Assembly (NCBI GenBank): GCA_018857735.1
Contig: JABMCL010000660.1
Span: 562,001 to 626,000, forward strand
Direction of reading: 5' to 3'
Length of the DNA stretch: 64,000 bases
Source of the DNA: Alviniconcha marisindica
Taxonomy: Eukaryota; Mollusca; Gastropoda; Provannidae
Position numbers and translations under genes: made by a program. Shown here piece by piece: positions 23,076-34,849 of the stretch. Each line of letters opens with the position of its first letter. Position 1 is the stretch's first letter. The notes under the pieces were generated by a model. The model was not told the origin of the DNA, searched no databases, and saw nothing but the letters and a program-made list of their open reading frames with translations.

Positions 23076-23959
23076 ATGAAACTTTTGTTTCAGTTTTTCA
23101 TCTGTAATGGAACTGTCATGGTTCACCAGGTGTTAAAAACTGATTTTCTTCCTACCACATCCAGACATATTTAGAAGCAGAAAGTTTATAACGTTAAAAG
23201 CTTAATGACTGGATTACTCTTTGATTTTGTTAGATAGGTTTGTTGAAGTTGGTAAGACTAAGTTGTAGTCCTTATTGCATGATTGTTTTGTAGTGTTGTT
23301 TTTTTCCAGTCTGAATTGTCTTTCTCATTTTGCTGAGTAAAATATGAAAGAATGATGTCTAATTGAAATTTTCTTCTTCTTTTTTTATGAAGAAAAAGGA
23401 AGAAGAAAAAAAGAAGGAAAAAAAAGGGATGACAATAACTTTTGATTGTGTTGACTTAAAAGAATAACTTCATTTACCTTAAGTAGTTACATATGTAAGC
23501 TGTTACTGTTTGGCCTTGTTATTTGAAGTTTGATCTTCTAATTTAAGGCTCACACTTCCTCTAAGGGCACGAGATGTGTGCATCTGCTTAAGCAGTGAAT
23601 GAGTTACCAGTTTTGCTTTCTAGACTTTTGGAGGCAGTTTTTATGTTTTTACGTTAAAGTAGGTGCTAGGAATAACTTAGAGATGCATACATGTAGTGTT
23701 TCCATTGTGCTTCGTGCCGTGTAGCCCTATTGTTGTAGGCAACTTGCTTTTGTAATACGTGTTTGAATTATGGGATGAAATCAGAAAATAAATAGTATTC
23801 ATGTATACAGATTTGGAAAGGGGTAAAAAACAAAACAAAACAAAAAACCTCTGTTTATTACATCATCTACACTTTCCTTGAATAAAACTAGTGAGCATTT
23901 ATTATATGAGCATATTTGAAAAATGCTGTCACCAGTAGCCATCTTTGTTGGATGAGCTT

Positions 23960-24024
<65 letters not shown>

Positions 24025-25284
24025 ATGAAAGTGTAATTTAACAAATTTGCAGATGTTTATCATATATCTGAATACTTGTGTTAAAAAGCAAAATTTATAA
24101 CTCAGATTTATTACTCACCTGGGTGGAGAGGCTGTGACAGTTTTTCATAGCCAGGAATGTTTTAGAATACATGCTGCTAAGAAAAAATAATATTTTTTAT
24201 ATAATTTTTTTATGGTTGATTACCAAAGTGTCATTACACAGTCTCCCAACCATGATGATATTTATATGCCAACCAGAATATTTGCTTACATTTTGCTGCA
24301 TATGCCATACTACAAATCATTTCCTGGTGTGCCTTCCTTTAATGGCTGTTCATTAGGAAAGTGGACAAAAGTACCAAAAGAGTTTTGATGCCAGCCGACC
24401 CAGATTCAACAAAAGTCAAGTTATCTAATTACCAGTATAAGTTATAATTACTTATTCTCATGCAGACCTTGCTGAATTTTTATTTTAGATTTTTCTTCTT
24501 CTTTTTTTCAGAATAGAATAGTGCTGAATGGCTGCAGTTGCATAATATTATCTGGCAGTGATATGCAATGTGAAAACTAATTGAAAACTAACTCTAGTCT
24601 TTGTAGGATTTTGTTGACATACTTTTGTAGTCCTTTGACCTGTAAGTAAACTTCTGCTTGAAAGTCATTCTTGTTCCAGTGGGAAATAATTTGGCACAGT
24701 TTATAAGAAAATAAAAGAGAGGATGTCTCTGGTTCACTGGTTATTATTCAGAGAATTATACATTACGGGAACTACAATTTACTCATAACATGCAAAGGTA
24801 AAACCATATTGAAAATCCATTGGAGTCATTTGGATGTTTAAAGAAGCATAATCATAAGGTTGTCATAGACTTTGGTTTGGATATAAGTATATTTTATTGG
24901 CATCTATATTAAACACAAATTTATTCAATTAACTTTTCAGGTGAAGAAAAGATGTAATGGTGGTGGGACAGCAAGATTGTTGTGTTGAACCCCGCTACCC
25001 CCATCCCCCCCAAACCCAGTTGGTTTTGTGTGAATCTGTGATATTCTTAGGATAAAGTTGTTAACAATATGCTTTTCCCCATGCTTCTGATGTTCTGGTG
25101 TGTTTGCTGGGTCCACAGTTGGTTGCCTTAAACTAATTACATACTTAAGTACGTGTACATGTCTTAGTCATGACATTTTGACATTGTCCAAAAATCACGC
25201 GTCTGTCTAATCATTAGTGTTTAATCTGGTGGACTAAAAGGACCTTAAAATGGTAGATATGTCAGCTGAACTCTTAAACATCTT

Positions 25285-25400
25285 TGCAGCTTTTTATGAT
25301 GATGACTTCCCTTGAACGTTACCTTTTCATTCCCGTTTTGCTTATGGTGACTTTATTTGCAAGGTCACCGCATTTGAATTTGTCGTTTCTCATAAAGGTG
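25285..25400. repeat. TGACCTTGA-type dispersed repeat, copy 1
   Basis: This shares the order of blocks seen in sister copies: a GATGATGACxTCC block, TTGAACGTTACCTTTTCAT, then GGTGAC and AAGGTCACCG. It lies inside a CaMKII intron and has no coding potential. Confidence 0.5.
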
Positions 25401-25849
25401 TGATACAGTTGAATAAAGAGTGTATGCATGGAGAAGATCATGTGCAACATACCTTTTGGGAGTTTGATGTGTGTTCACATGCTTGAGGTACAGTGCACCT
25501 GAGCATGACAAAGATCCTTAACAGTGGCTTATTCTCAGAGACTATATTAGGGAGACATTAAAAATTTTTTTATGGTGATTAACTACCTTTCAGCTTAAAC
25601 TTTCGTACGGTTTTGGGTGACCTTGTTCTACCTACAGTATCAAAGCAAGATCAGCGAGGTGCAAATGAAAGTTCTCTTTTCTCAGTAAGACTGAGGTTAA
25701 ACTTTGTATAGTAACTGTTGTTACTGTATTACATGCATGTACTGGAATTAGATAATTCACAAATATATTTTGTGACAGTGATATATATTTCAGTAAGGTA
25801 ATTAATGAATTCTTGTACTAGGTAGGCATTTGTGTTTTCTCAGATGGAC

Positions 25850-25935
25850 TACACGGTCATAGCATCCATTGAACTTTAACATTCATACCAGCTTTGATGA
25901 ACTTATCCCATTGTTAAGGTCACAGGAGAGTTTGA
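25850..25935. repeat. TGACCTTGA-type dispersed repeat, copy 2
   Basis: Blocks GCATCCATTGAACTTTAACA, TTCATACCAGCTTTGATGAA and AAGGTCACAGG follow the same order as in the copies near 41.5 kb. Confidence 0.55.
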
Positions 25936-26734
25936 ATATTTTTCTTTCTTTCAGTTTTGAATGTGGGTTGCCTAAGTGTGTGCTCCCCTGGTGGTACATG
26001 TCTGAAAGCAAATACTGCATGTGTGTGGGATCAGTATTTTGTAAGGTATCAGAGAAGGAATTAGTTTGGTATTTTGCAAGTGATTTGAGCTAATGAAACT
26101 TTGGAAGAATGAATTTTGAGCTGAACATGTATGAATATACCCCACACCCCCATCCCTCTTTCTTTTTTCTTCTTTTTTTGAGCTATGCTTTGTTAGCACT
26201 GTATGACCTTGAAACTGGACGAAGATGCCGATTACCAAAAGCGGGGATTTCAGTGATCTGAATGCTAATCCTTGGAAACCTTTTCACACACAGTTGTCCT
26301 CACTTTATATATATATATTTTATCATATACATTTTGTTGTTGTTGTTGTTGATTATTTATTATTACTTTTTCTTCTTCTTTTTTAAAAAGAACACTTTTA
26401 TTGCACTTCAGTGTGGTGTTTTATGGTTTGTTTTGTAGCTGATGGTTGCATGAAGTAGTTAGTGTCCATCTATACCTTCTCTTTGGAATGGGGTGCTACA
26501 GCACCAAGCACACACACACAAGAATGGTTGAAAATGTAAGAAGAACAGTAGTATTACTGGGTTAGCAACAACAACAATAGCAACAAGGTAGAGGGGAGTC
26601 AGGTGATTTGATCACTTTTCTGTGCGGCAGCCAGGTAAATTTTCACTCAGACACGTCTTACAGTCCATGGCGAGGGTCACAAAAAACAAAGTAATGGTGT
26701 GTGGTATCATGATTAGGCAATTTACTTGCTAGGT

Positions 26735-26790
26735 ATTTAACTCCCTGTCAACTGCTTAGGCTATGTATCTGTGAAGATACAGTCTTCAAG
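26735..26790 (-). repeat. Dispersed repeat tail, decayed minus-strand copy
   Basis: TTTAACTCCCTGTCAACTGC matches the reverse complement of the tail motif, with the ACGTCC site changed to ACTCC and no CpG left. Confidence 0.55.
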
Positions 26791-27544
26791 TAGTTTTGGG
26801 GTAACTCAGGAGAGATAGTAGCTGTTTATTCCTGCCTATGCAGCTACAGTGTAAATGAGGTGCTGTGTAAGTCACTAAGGTGAGATCTTTAAAATGCCTG
26901 TTTGGTGATATCTGCTTATGGACTTTACATGTTTGTGTTAGGTTTGGTTACCTTGGTTCATTTTCAGGGTCACAGGAAAGGAGGAAAAAAAGAAGGGAAA
27001 GTTATCATTTCCTATTGATTGTGGATAAGAGTCTGTAGAGCATTAGCTTCGCAGTGTTGCCAACTGTAGTGGTATCGCCCTAGCATGCTACTGAGGAGAA
27101 TCAGTTGCTATGCTGACACCCTTGTTACAATGTTGATTAGTTGCAAAAAAGATGGCATTCTGCTCAAGTTGACTTTTCATGCATTCTGATACTATCAAAG
27201 TTCTTGATGAGTATTTTGTGGTAGCTTATACTTGCTTCATGTCTAGTTTTAGAAGGGATGTTGCACCAGCAGTACAAAATTTTGTGTTGGGCAAAGGTAA
27301 AGTGGCAGTGATATTTTCAAAGCTCATTTTAAAGAGGTGAATCTGAAAATATTTTGCAGGTTAGCTTTTATTCAATTGACATCGGACTTTGTAGGATTAT
27401 TACTTGCATGGCCAAGATAAATGTATGAATGACAGAAAGCAAAACTGAAATGTGTATGAGGAAGAGAACTGATGCATATTTGGACTTGGCTGAAAACTTT
27501 TTTTCTTGGACTTGTCGACCTTGTAAGTGGGGTCCTTTCAAACT

Positions 27545-27640
27545 TGCACAATGATAGCCTCCATTGTTCCCAAAGTATTCACACCAGCCTTGATGACCAT
27601 GGCCCTTTTTTTTTGGGGGGGGGGGGGGGGGGGCACAGGG
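27545..27640. repeat. TGACCTTGA-type dispersed repeat, copy 3
   Basis: GATAGCCTCCATTGTTCCCA, then TTCACACCAGCCTTGATGAC, followed by a G run and CACAGGGG. This is the same block order with a poly-G expansion inserted near the end. Confidence 0.55.
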
Positions 27641-28921
27641 GAATGGAGAAAGTGAATGTGTTCTCTGATTGAGTTGAAATGTGGCCAGCTAATGGGACAA
27701 TCTTTATGATTGTAATGTGGATATAACTTGTAACTGTGTTTAGTGGTCTGGCGTGTGTTTTGGGGAAAGGATGAATGTGTTTCCTGTTGCAGCAGAACTC
27801 TTAAGAAGTTTGCTATTTTTAAAGCATTTAAGTGTGATCTTGCTAACTTGATTAAATCTTGAAATTGAGTTTTATGTGTTAAATACTATTCTTGATAATA
27901 ACCTTTATTGAGCCCTACATCTTGGTTACAAGTTTTGGGTGACAGTGATTCTTTTAGGTCTGTAAAATGAAAAACTGATACTTGTGATAGTTATATATTA
28001 AAAAATTTCCAGTTTGAATGTGCATCAATTTGGGCATTTGCTCTTGGTGGTGATGGTGGTGGTTCTTGACTGTCGTGGAAAATCATACGTCACGTGACCT
28101 TCATTACTTCTGGATAGAAGCAGATTAATCCTTCATCTTCCTGTGAATTTCAACCATAGAGTTGGAACCTTTAATGGCATTTCAGTTTTGAGTGATAGCT
28201 GATTTCCTCTTCATATTTTGCATAGTCATTTGACTTTTGGAATTATGCATCTGTACAACATGTTGCTTGTGGGGTTTTGAGCCATGTGAGTTCGCATTGA
28301 AATGAAAATGAGTGCTCCACCTAGCTTTGACATCCCACGGTGTTGTCTGCTGGTGGAGGTGTGTGTTTTGTCGGTACCAGAATGAGTAGGTCATGGATTG
28401 TTTGTTTGTTTGTGTATGTATTTGTGTTGTTGTTTTTATTTGTTTTATTGAACCACTGTTCTAGGTTCTTTGTGCTGGTAGTCTAGTTGTCCCAAGAAAA
28501 TGGGTTGAAAGGGCTCAAAAGAAAGTTACAGATTAAAAATTGCAGTTAATGCCACCACAGAGTACCACCATTCAGCTAGGATTTGCTTGTTTACATGGTT
28601 TGGGCTAGCATACCTTAATGCATATATATATATGTTCACCGAATTGTTAAAGTGGCTAATCTTTACTATTTTATATATGTTATTTACATATATTTTTAGA
28701 ACCCTTCTGTGTATGTTTGGTATATATGGTAATATGATGCATGTGTACATGTTTGTGTGTGTGCATTTCTTTCTTGAGGTAGCTGTAGTGAAGGTGTGAA
28801 GTGGTATCCTGCTGCAGCAAACTGTGGATGCATAGTGGCAATGCTAAGCACAAAAAACGGTCTTCGACATTTCAAGTAGATTATAAACTGTGTTACTGTG
28901 GGGAGTTTTGCTTCTGTTAAA

Positions 28922-29047
28922 GAGACCCATCGTGTTGGGTCTTGATTGACAGTGCATTTGTAGCACTCGCTGTTTCAGGTAGAAAGCAGGAGAGCCTTGG
29001 TTGACAGTGTGTTTGTACCACTCACTGTTTCAGGTAGAAAGCAGGAG
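28922..29047 (+). repeat. Tandem duplication spanning a CaMKII 3' splice site
   Basis: A 55-bp unit is present twice. Each copy contains TTGACAGTG, a pyrimidine-rich segment ending CACTC(G/A)CTGTTTCAG and the first 14 exon bases GTAGAAAGCAGGAG. The first acceptor ends at 28,978 and the second at 29,033. Only the second copy continues into the conserved hub sequence. The units differ by a few substitutions, including a CpG-to-CpA change. Confidence 0.9.
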
Positions 29048-29109
29048 ATCATCAAGCTGACAGAACAGCTACTGCAGGCCATCACCAGTGGAAACTATGA
29101 TGACTACAC
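29034..29109 (+). CDS. CAMK2: CaMKII hub domain exon 1
   Basis: This 76-nt exon encodes RKQEIIKLTEQLLQAITSGN followed by YDDY and two bases of a Thr codon. It is the first helix of the CaMKII association (hub) domain, which drives assembly of the 12-14-subunit holoenzyme. The acceptor is CTGTTTCAG and the donor is CACAC/GTAAGTC. It joins the linker exon through GGT (Gly), or the 30-nt cassette through AGT (Ser). The upstream duplicated acceptor at 28,978 would add 55 nt and cause a frameshift. Confidence 0.97.
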
Positions 29110-29893
29110 GTAAGTCAGAACCCGTGTGCTGAACCAAAAGACACTTCTAAGTCTGGAACTGCTCATGTGGAAAACATCTGTGAGGAGACTGGACCAGCAG
29201 AATTTTAGTGCTGTCTTCACCCAGGTTGAAACTGTTGGAGCGTATCTCTTTATCTGTTGGTTGCAGCATTTAAACATACTGATTTAAAAAGCAAAAAAAA
29301 CCTGTGTTGAAGAGAGATTAAACTGTTGTTTATATTTTGATTTGAACTAACTGTGTATCTTCATTTTGTTTGCCACCCTTTGCTGATGGCTGCCACTGCT
29401 TAATCTCAAATGGGTGGTGAAATAAAGCAGGCTATTATCAGTAAGCTATCAGAATTGTTATGGTTGCAACCACTGTTGAACTTGAAGCGCTGTGTGCAGT
29501 ATGTAAGTGGGGTGAATCCAGCAGGATGGGGTATGGTGGCAAAGAGTTAAACCAAGTGAAAAGGGAATTTTCTGTCTCAAGTTGCCCCAGTCTAACCTAC
29601 TGTTGTGGTGTTCAACTTGTAATAAGGGTAAGACTAAGTTCATTGTACATAACTAAGCTTTTAATGCACTAGAAACATATATATATATATCCTTGTTTAT
29701 TATGATCAGCCATACTTGTTTTTCAGCAATGTTCAGGTTCAGCTAGATGTGAGATGATAGTGTTGGATAGTGTTACTGCACAGATTTTTTTCCTTTTATT
29801 TTTTCTCTCTTCTTTTAAAGTGGCTTATGGTCCATGAAAACTTAAGTGTGTGTTGTGAGGTTTTCAAGGAATAGGTTCAACTGTGGGTTTCAG
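29110..29893 (+). other. CaMKII intron
   Basis: A non-coding, CpG-poor intron between hub exons 1 and 2, with a short (AT)n at about 29,678-29,690. Nothing else recognised. Confidence 0.8.
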
Positions 29894-29988
29894 AAACCTT
29901 GTGGATCCTCACTTGACCAGTTTTGAGCCTGAAGCCCTGGGCAACCTTATTGTCGGCATGGACTTCCACAAATTCTACTTCGACCATG
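29894..29988 (+). CDS. CAMK2: CaMKII hub domain exon 2
   Basis: Ninety-five nucleotides continue the hub domain: (T)[19 protein letters not shown], then [12 protein letters not shown], ending with one base. The [15 protein letters not shown] and GMDFHKFYF stretches are invariant hallmarks of CaMKII hubs. The acceptor is GGGTTTCAG and the donor is CATG/GTCAGT. Its first base completes the Thr codon of the previous exon and its last base starts the Val codon of the next. Confidence 0.98.
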
Positions 29989-32067
29989 GTCAGTGCATGT
30001 TTTCCATGTTTTAAGAAGAAAAAATTGAATTTTTTTTTTTAGCAGGGGTTGCGCTGCCTTTTAGAGATTTGCGTCAACCGACGCGAAACGTTACGTATTT
30101 TGCGTCAGTGGCACAAAAAATGCATACAGCTTAACCTAAAATGAACACATGTACAAAGCCAAAACTGATGATGGAGTAACCTGATTGTAGCTTACGGGCT
30201 ATAAAGTGAGCAGATGAAAATAATAAAAAGGTCTATTCGTGCACCAAAAAAGTGGAAACGTTTAGTAAATTTGCTGTTCACAAAAAGTTTGCATAGCTCA
30301 GAACATTATATGCATCATCATTTTCTGAAAATGAACTGCAGCAGACGATGTCGGCAAACCCAGTCCTTGTCTACTGCAGAATTTAGTAATGAGATGAAGT
30401 TGAAGTCGAGACTGCCGCCATTTTCTCTCACTTGTATTCGGGTGTCGACGTGTGTTTTGTTTTCAGTTTCGTAGTCTTCTGCCTTTGAGTAAATTCTGAT
30501 ATTATACGCTGACAAACTAGGCATACTGGGTCGTTCCAAATTCCATGACTGGGATCGTGTCCTCTGTCGACTGACCGGAAAATATTACTGATCAGTTTGG
30601 CAAAATATGTGATTTCTGGCCAGTCTGATACGGAGGCCGACTTTCTTCCAGATCTATACAGGTTCATTTGGATTTGGTTTCAAATTAATCATTTTTGTTT
30701 TTTGGAAGAGTATGCAGATTTTATTCACAGACAGGGCACTACCGACTATAAGGCACATGGATCAGATTTTAGGGGGGAAGTATCACCGTCGCCTTATCTA
30801 GACCAAAATTTATGGTAGCCTACGCGTTTATTTTGTCTAGATTCTGCCCTTCATTGACTAGGACTTGCACGGCTGAGATGACACTGAGTTTGCAGGTACA
30901 TCTAGTGCTGAGTGATGCGGCGGACACCAGTGAGCCATAACTTGTTTAATCTGTGTTGTCATTTTGCGTATAGTGATGCAGCGATGTGGCTAAAATACGT
31001 ATGGCACTTGAAAAATGCGACCCCTGTTTTATTTTCACTGGATGCACATGTTTCAGCCTGTCTCTGCTGGAGAGGGTGGGGTGGTGGGGTTTGAGATCAA
31101 CCAGGTCTCAAACACCACTGCCATGCAGTGCATTGCACCCTGCTTTTGACAGACTGCAGTTGACAGTGCTTTGTACATGTTATGGGCTGCTTGCAAACTG
31201 CTTGCTGTTAAACCAGACGTTCATTCTTGAATGAACCGGAAGGTGCTTGTTTCAATTTGACTAAGGTTCTTGTTTGGGTTTGCTTCTGCAAGGATGAATA
31301 AACTGTTGCCCAGCAGGGTGATAGAGTCGGGGCCAAAAGCAAGAAAGAAAGCGTTGTTGCTCCCCACTGTGGGTTGGGAACTGTGCTGAAAACTGTGACA
31401 GAAACAGGTGTACAGTATGTTGGTTTTACTGTTGTTTGGTGAAAACGTTGTTGTATCCATTACATTTCTAGTCCACAAGCTGCATTTAGTATAGAAGATA
31501 TTGTCAAAAAAGCTGGTGTACACATCCACTCAGTTCTGTTTAGGCATCAATGAATCAGGAACATGATGAAACAACATGTTTGAAGTGATTTCTTTTGTTA
31601 AATCAAAAAATTATTCTGTCACATCAGTTCTCACAGAACACTGTTTTTTTGTCATTGCTCATTTTGAACAGCCTCAGCTAGTTGAAGTTTGTTCTTGCTG
31701 GTTTGCCATTTGAAGAACCAATGTATTTATCTTCAAAAATTCCACTCAAATGCTGCAAGATTTGTTTTCAGAAAATCTGAAACAGATCATGTCATGAACT
31801 TCACACTGGCTACCTTTCTGATTTGGAGTAGAGCGGTGGCCACTTGCTTTCTGCTTTTCCACGTGACTCTCTTCCATCACATCTTTCATCTGTTCTTGAC
31901 ATCTGTCAGTGTTTTCTTTCGCTCAGGTCCAGTTAGGAGAGACTTCTCGTTGTCACAAAAACAAGTATAAAAGTACTTGCCAGTGATGTACACAATTGTC
32001 TGTTGAATGGGTATGTGTTTTGTTGGTTGTGTATAAAGTGTGTCTCATTAAGACCCCTGTGTTTCAG
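29989..32067 (+). other. CaMKII intron hosting a CpG-rich insertion
   Basis: This intron is interrupted by the CpG-rich element at 30,043-31,026, described separately. The remainder (31,027-32,067) is CpG-poor and shows no exon. Confidence 0.8.
30043..31026. mobile_element. Young CpG-rich DNA-transposon-like insertion
   Basis: This 984-bp block contains 38 CpG by hand count, while the flanking intron has very few. It starts CAGGGGTTGCG and ends CGACCCCTG, so its ends are short inverted repeats of the CAGGGGT type typical of hAT-superfamily elements. An 8-bp target duplication is not clear, because both flanks are T-rich. Subterminal sequences near both ends share TACGTATTTT. Minus-strand frames (about 30,318-30,667) include a Cys-x-x-Cys-containing WNDPVCLVCQRII segment but no complete transposase. 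It is probably a non-autonomous or truncated copy. Confidence 0.55.
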
Positions 32068-32182
32068 TGCTGTCAAAGAACAGCAAGCCAGTGAACACAA
32101 GTATCCTGAACCCACATGTTCACCTGTTGGGAGACGATGCTGCCTGCATTGCCTATGTGCGCCTCACACAGTGCATTGACAG
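32068..32182 (+). CDS. CAMK2: CaMKII hub domain exon 3, with GC splice donor
   Basis: The 115-nt exon encodes (V)[19 protein letters not shown], then [18 protein letters not shown], and two bases. It contains the beta-sheet core of the hub, including the conserved NPHVHL-x-G-(E/D)DAACIAY-x-RLTQ motif. The acceptor is TGTTTCAG. The 5' splice site reads GACAG/GCAAGG, a GC rather than GT donor. No GT donor in the next 30 bases preserves the frame into the following exon, so this is best explained as a genuine GC-AG intron. Confidence 0.97.
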
Positions 32183-32999
32183 GCAAGGATCAGTAGTGTT
32201 TAGTCCAATGTTTTGTTCAGCTGTGTATCAATTGTCCATGCACAGTACCTCTGTTGGTTTGCCATCTGACTGAAGAATATTTCTTCTGCAACGAAATTTA
32301 GCATATAGAAAGGGTGATGAGTCATTGCCTTTTTACATTTGCTTTTTGTCTGTAGTAAATAGTAGAAACGTAGTTTTTTTTTTTTTAAATCAGTACTTAA
32401 TACTATTGGAACTGAATTTAATATTTTATTCTGGAGTAAAAGTTGGATTCAGAGTTCACTATATAGATCACTTCATCTATGAAGAGGATTGGTAAAAATG
32501 AAGTTGAATGAAATTGGAATGGCTGATACATAAAGGCAGAATTCTTTCAGTAGGTGAAGCATGCAACATTATATTCTTACCAGCTCCAGGCTTAAAAGGC
32601 TGAATCTTTGAACTTAATTTGTTCATGTGTGACAATTACAGCAACATGATAACTTCACTTACAATAATGTTTGAATCATGTGGAGAATAGAAATTCCTGT
32701 CAGTTTCTGACAGTAAAATGTGAGAGAAGTGAGGAGAAGTGCATATGTTTGACACAGCTTCTTTACTGCACTCCTGCAATGTGGACTATACACTCACCCA
32801 CTGTTCTTTTGTTTTTGAAAGAACAGCAGGTCAGCACATAGTACACTGTGCTCTAGTACATCATGTCAAATATATACACATCTGCATCTAAATATCTTTC
32901 ACTCGCACTGGAATTGACGCTGTACTAGTCGTAACAAGTAGATATTTGTAGCCTGCATTGTGCTCTATTTATCTATCTGTGTCTTTGATTTTGAAGCAG
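32183..32999 (+). other. CaMKII GC-AG intron
   Basis: A non-coding intron starting GCAAGG and ending TTGAAGCAG. It is CpG-poor and holds no recognisable repeat. Confidence 0.75.
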
Positions 33000-33120
33000 G
33001 ACAGGTATGCCAGTGACCATGCAGTCGGAGGAGACACGCATCTGGCAGCGCAAGGATAGCAAGTGGCAGAATGTGCACTTTCACCGCTCAAGTGGCGGCT
33101 CTACCTCCCAGGGAAAGTAG
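33000..33120 (+). CDS. CAMK2: CaMKII hub domain terminal exon and stop
   Basis: The last coding exon reads (R)[19 protein letters not shown], then [20 protein letters not shown], then TAG. The QSEETR-x-W and [10 protein letters not shown] motifs close the hub fold and are diagnostic of CaMKII. The short Ser/Gly/Gln-rich tail after HRS varies among species. The first base completes an Arg codon begun by AG of the previous exon. The protein C-terminus is complete and of normal length. Confidence 0.97.
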
Positions 33121-33560
33121 GCCCCACCCTGTGTGACCCACGGGGGCTGGACTTCTCTGCTTTCCTCAGCTGCGCACATCCTCCCCCTCTCTCTGGTGGA
33201 ACCTGTTGCGGGGCAGTGCCACACTGCGCAGCTCCTGCCAACCGAAGGCTTCTCTTCTCCACCCTGCTCTTGCCACGCTGGTGCGCTGACAGCACGTTCG
33301 ACAATGATGGGGTTTATACCATGGATCTCCTGCCTGACTTCCAACATGGAATCCCCGCCCCCTGCTCGCCCTCCCCCACACCTCCCTTCACCCTTCCCTG
33401 CTTCTCTTTTCTGCCTACCGTGCTGTCTGGCTCACACCATGCTTGTGCATGGTCGGATGTCTCTTCTTCCTTGTGCTCTTTGAACAGACTCTTCTTTTTT
33501 CTCTCTTCAACTCTTCAGATAATGTTCATGTCATTTTTTTACAACTGCCACTAGTGTTGA
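33121..33560 (+). other. CAMK2: Proximal CaMKII 3' UTR, GC-rich and CpG-bearing
   Basis: Directly after the stop codon about 400 bp are C-rich and keep many CpG, unlike the surrounding CpG-poor domain. No open frame continues from CaMKII. The segment is most simply the proximal 3' UTR, and its composition suggests constraint or local protection from methylation. Long open frames across it on both strands lack similarity to known proteins. Confidence 0.6.
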
Positions 33561-34849
33561 GTGAAATAATATACTTATGTATGTACTATATATAGATCTT
33601 TTGTTTTGTTTTGATTGCTGTTACCACTTTTGGCGCTCCTGGTTGCAGGTTATTGTTTGTTTGTTTTTGTTGTTGTGATATTTACATTGAAATAGTGATT
33701 TAGTTCTTTCTTTTGAAAATACACCTCCTTTGGTTACTTACATAGATCTGTTGTGTGTTTTTGAAGTGAGTAATTGGTGGTTTGAAATGGTATGCCAGAA
33801 CCACAAGCGTTTTTCAGCCACTTTTGTCTCTTGTTACGCGAGCAATTATGAGTCTAGAGCTGCAGATGTTGTTAACAAGATGCAAGTCTTCACACTGCAG
33901 TATTTGCATACAGTGCTTTCCACAAGCCCACTTTTTGTATCTGTTTTTGGCTGCTTTGGAAATATGCTGCTAACATTCAGTTTTTGAATGTGTATAGCGC
34001 TTCATCATCTATTTTGTTTTCTATTGTTGTTTTGCTGGGGGAGGGGTGGGGGGCACGGGGAGGAGGGTAGTGTCAGTTTGAACAGTTGTAAAGCCGGAGG
34101 ACATGGGGTAAAGTTGCAAATTACAGCTCATCAGAGTGGTGATTTGTGTACTGCTGTTACCAGCTACCCTGAAAAGCAATGCATTGTAGATTTTTAAAAT
34201 AATTTTTGACACTGCATTGGAGAAGTGGGGGTGGGGTGGGGTGGGGTGTGAACTGAGCATAGATATTATGCAGAAAAGGGAAAATGGTCCCCTTGTAATG
34301 GTATGTAAAGTGCTGGCATGTAACTTAGTCAAGGTCAGTGTCAGATAGGGTTGCTAGCTAGCATGATGATTTGCTTAGAGCATGTGAGGCAGCAGGGAAA
34401 TCCTACTCATTGTGCAATATTATTACTCTTTTCTGCCTGCGGCTGTCGCCTGCTGTTTCTGTGTTTACTCTTTGCTAAGCTCGTAAGTCTTGAAACGAGC
34501 ACAGCTACATACACCAACAGCGTAATATTACTGTCAGATCCTGTTGTTTTGTATTTCCATTTCTGCCTGAAGACGGGCGTACCTACACTTTTTCCTCTAG
34601 CAGTGGGGATGCACCAAATCTGAGTTGAATGCAGCTGATGGCGAGAATGAATTTGCTTTGGGTCTTCTTCTTTTCTTTTTTTCTGCTTTGATAATATTTT
34701 GTGACTGTCGAATGATGTACTTGAGTGAACATTTCTTGTAAGCAAAATGTTGCATTTTCCTCTGTGTTGCATGAAGTGCAGCAAAAAGAAAGACAAAGCC
34801 TTTGAAAGTTGAAAATTGTCATGGTTTGATCACAGTTAGAATGTGTTCT

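Larger units (their letters stand above)
21203..28978 (+). other. Long CaMKII intron, CpG-poor, with decayed repeats
   Basis: A 7.8-kb intron with no other supported exon. It contains (AT)n near 22,144-22,171, (TG)n near 22,677-22,704, a 60-bp (GA)n at 23,963-24,023 and a G run at about 27,617-27,633. Several copies of the TGACCTTGA-type dispersed repeat and a minus-strand decayed repeat tail at about 26,735-26,790 are also present. A stretch at about 22,950-23,070 has a GTGGGATTTTAACCTGCAA segment that looks like a mutated tRNA-type B box in reverse orientation, so a decayed tRNA-derived SINE is possible. Confidence 0.65.

Noticed and set aside
33063..33554. 163-codon open frame after the CaMKII stop
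   Set aside because: It overlaps the hub exon in another frame and lies in C-rich 3' UTR; there is no known domain and opposite-strand frames are equally open.
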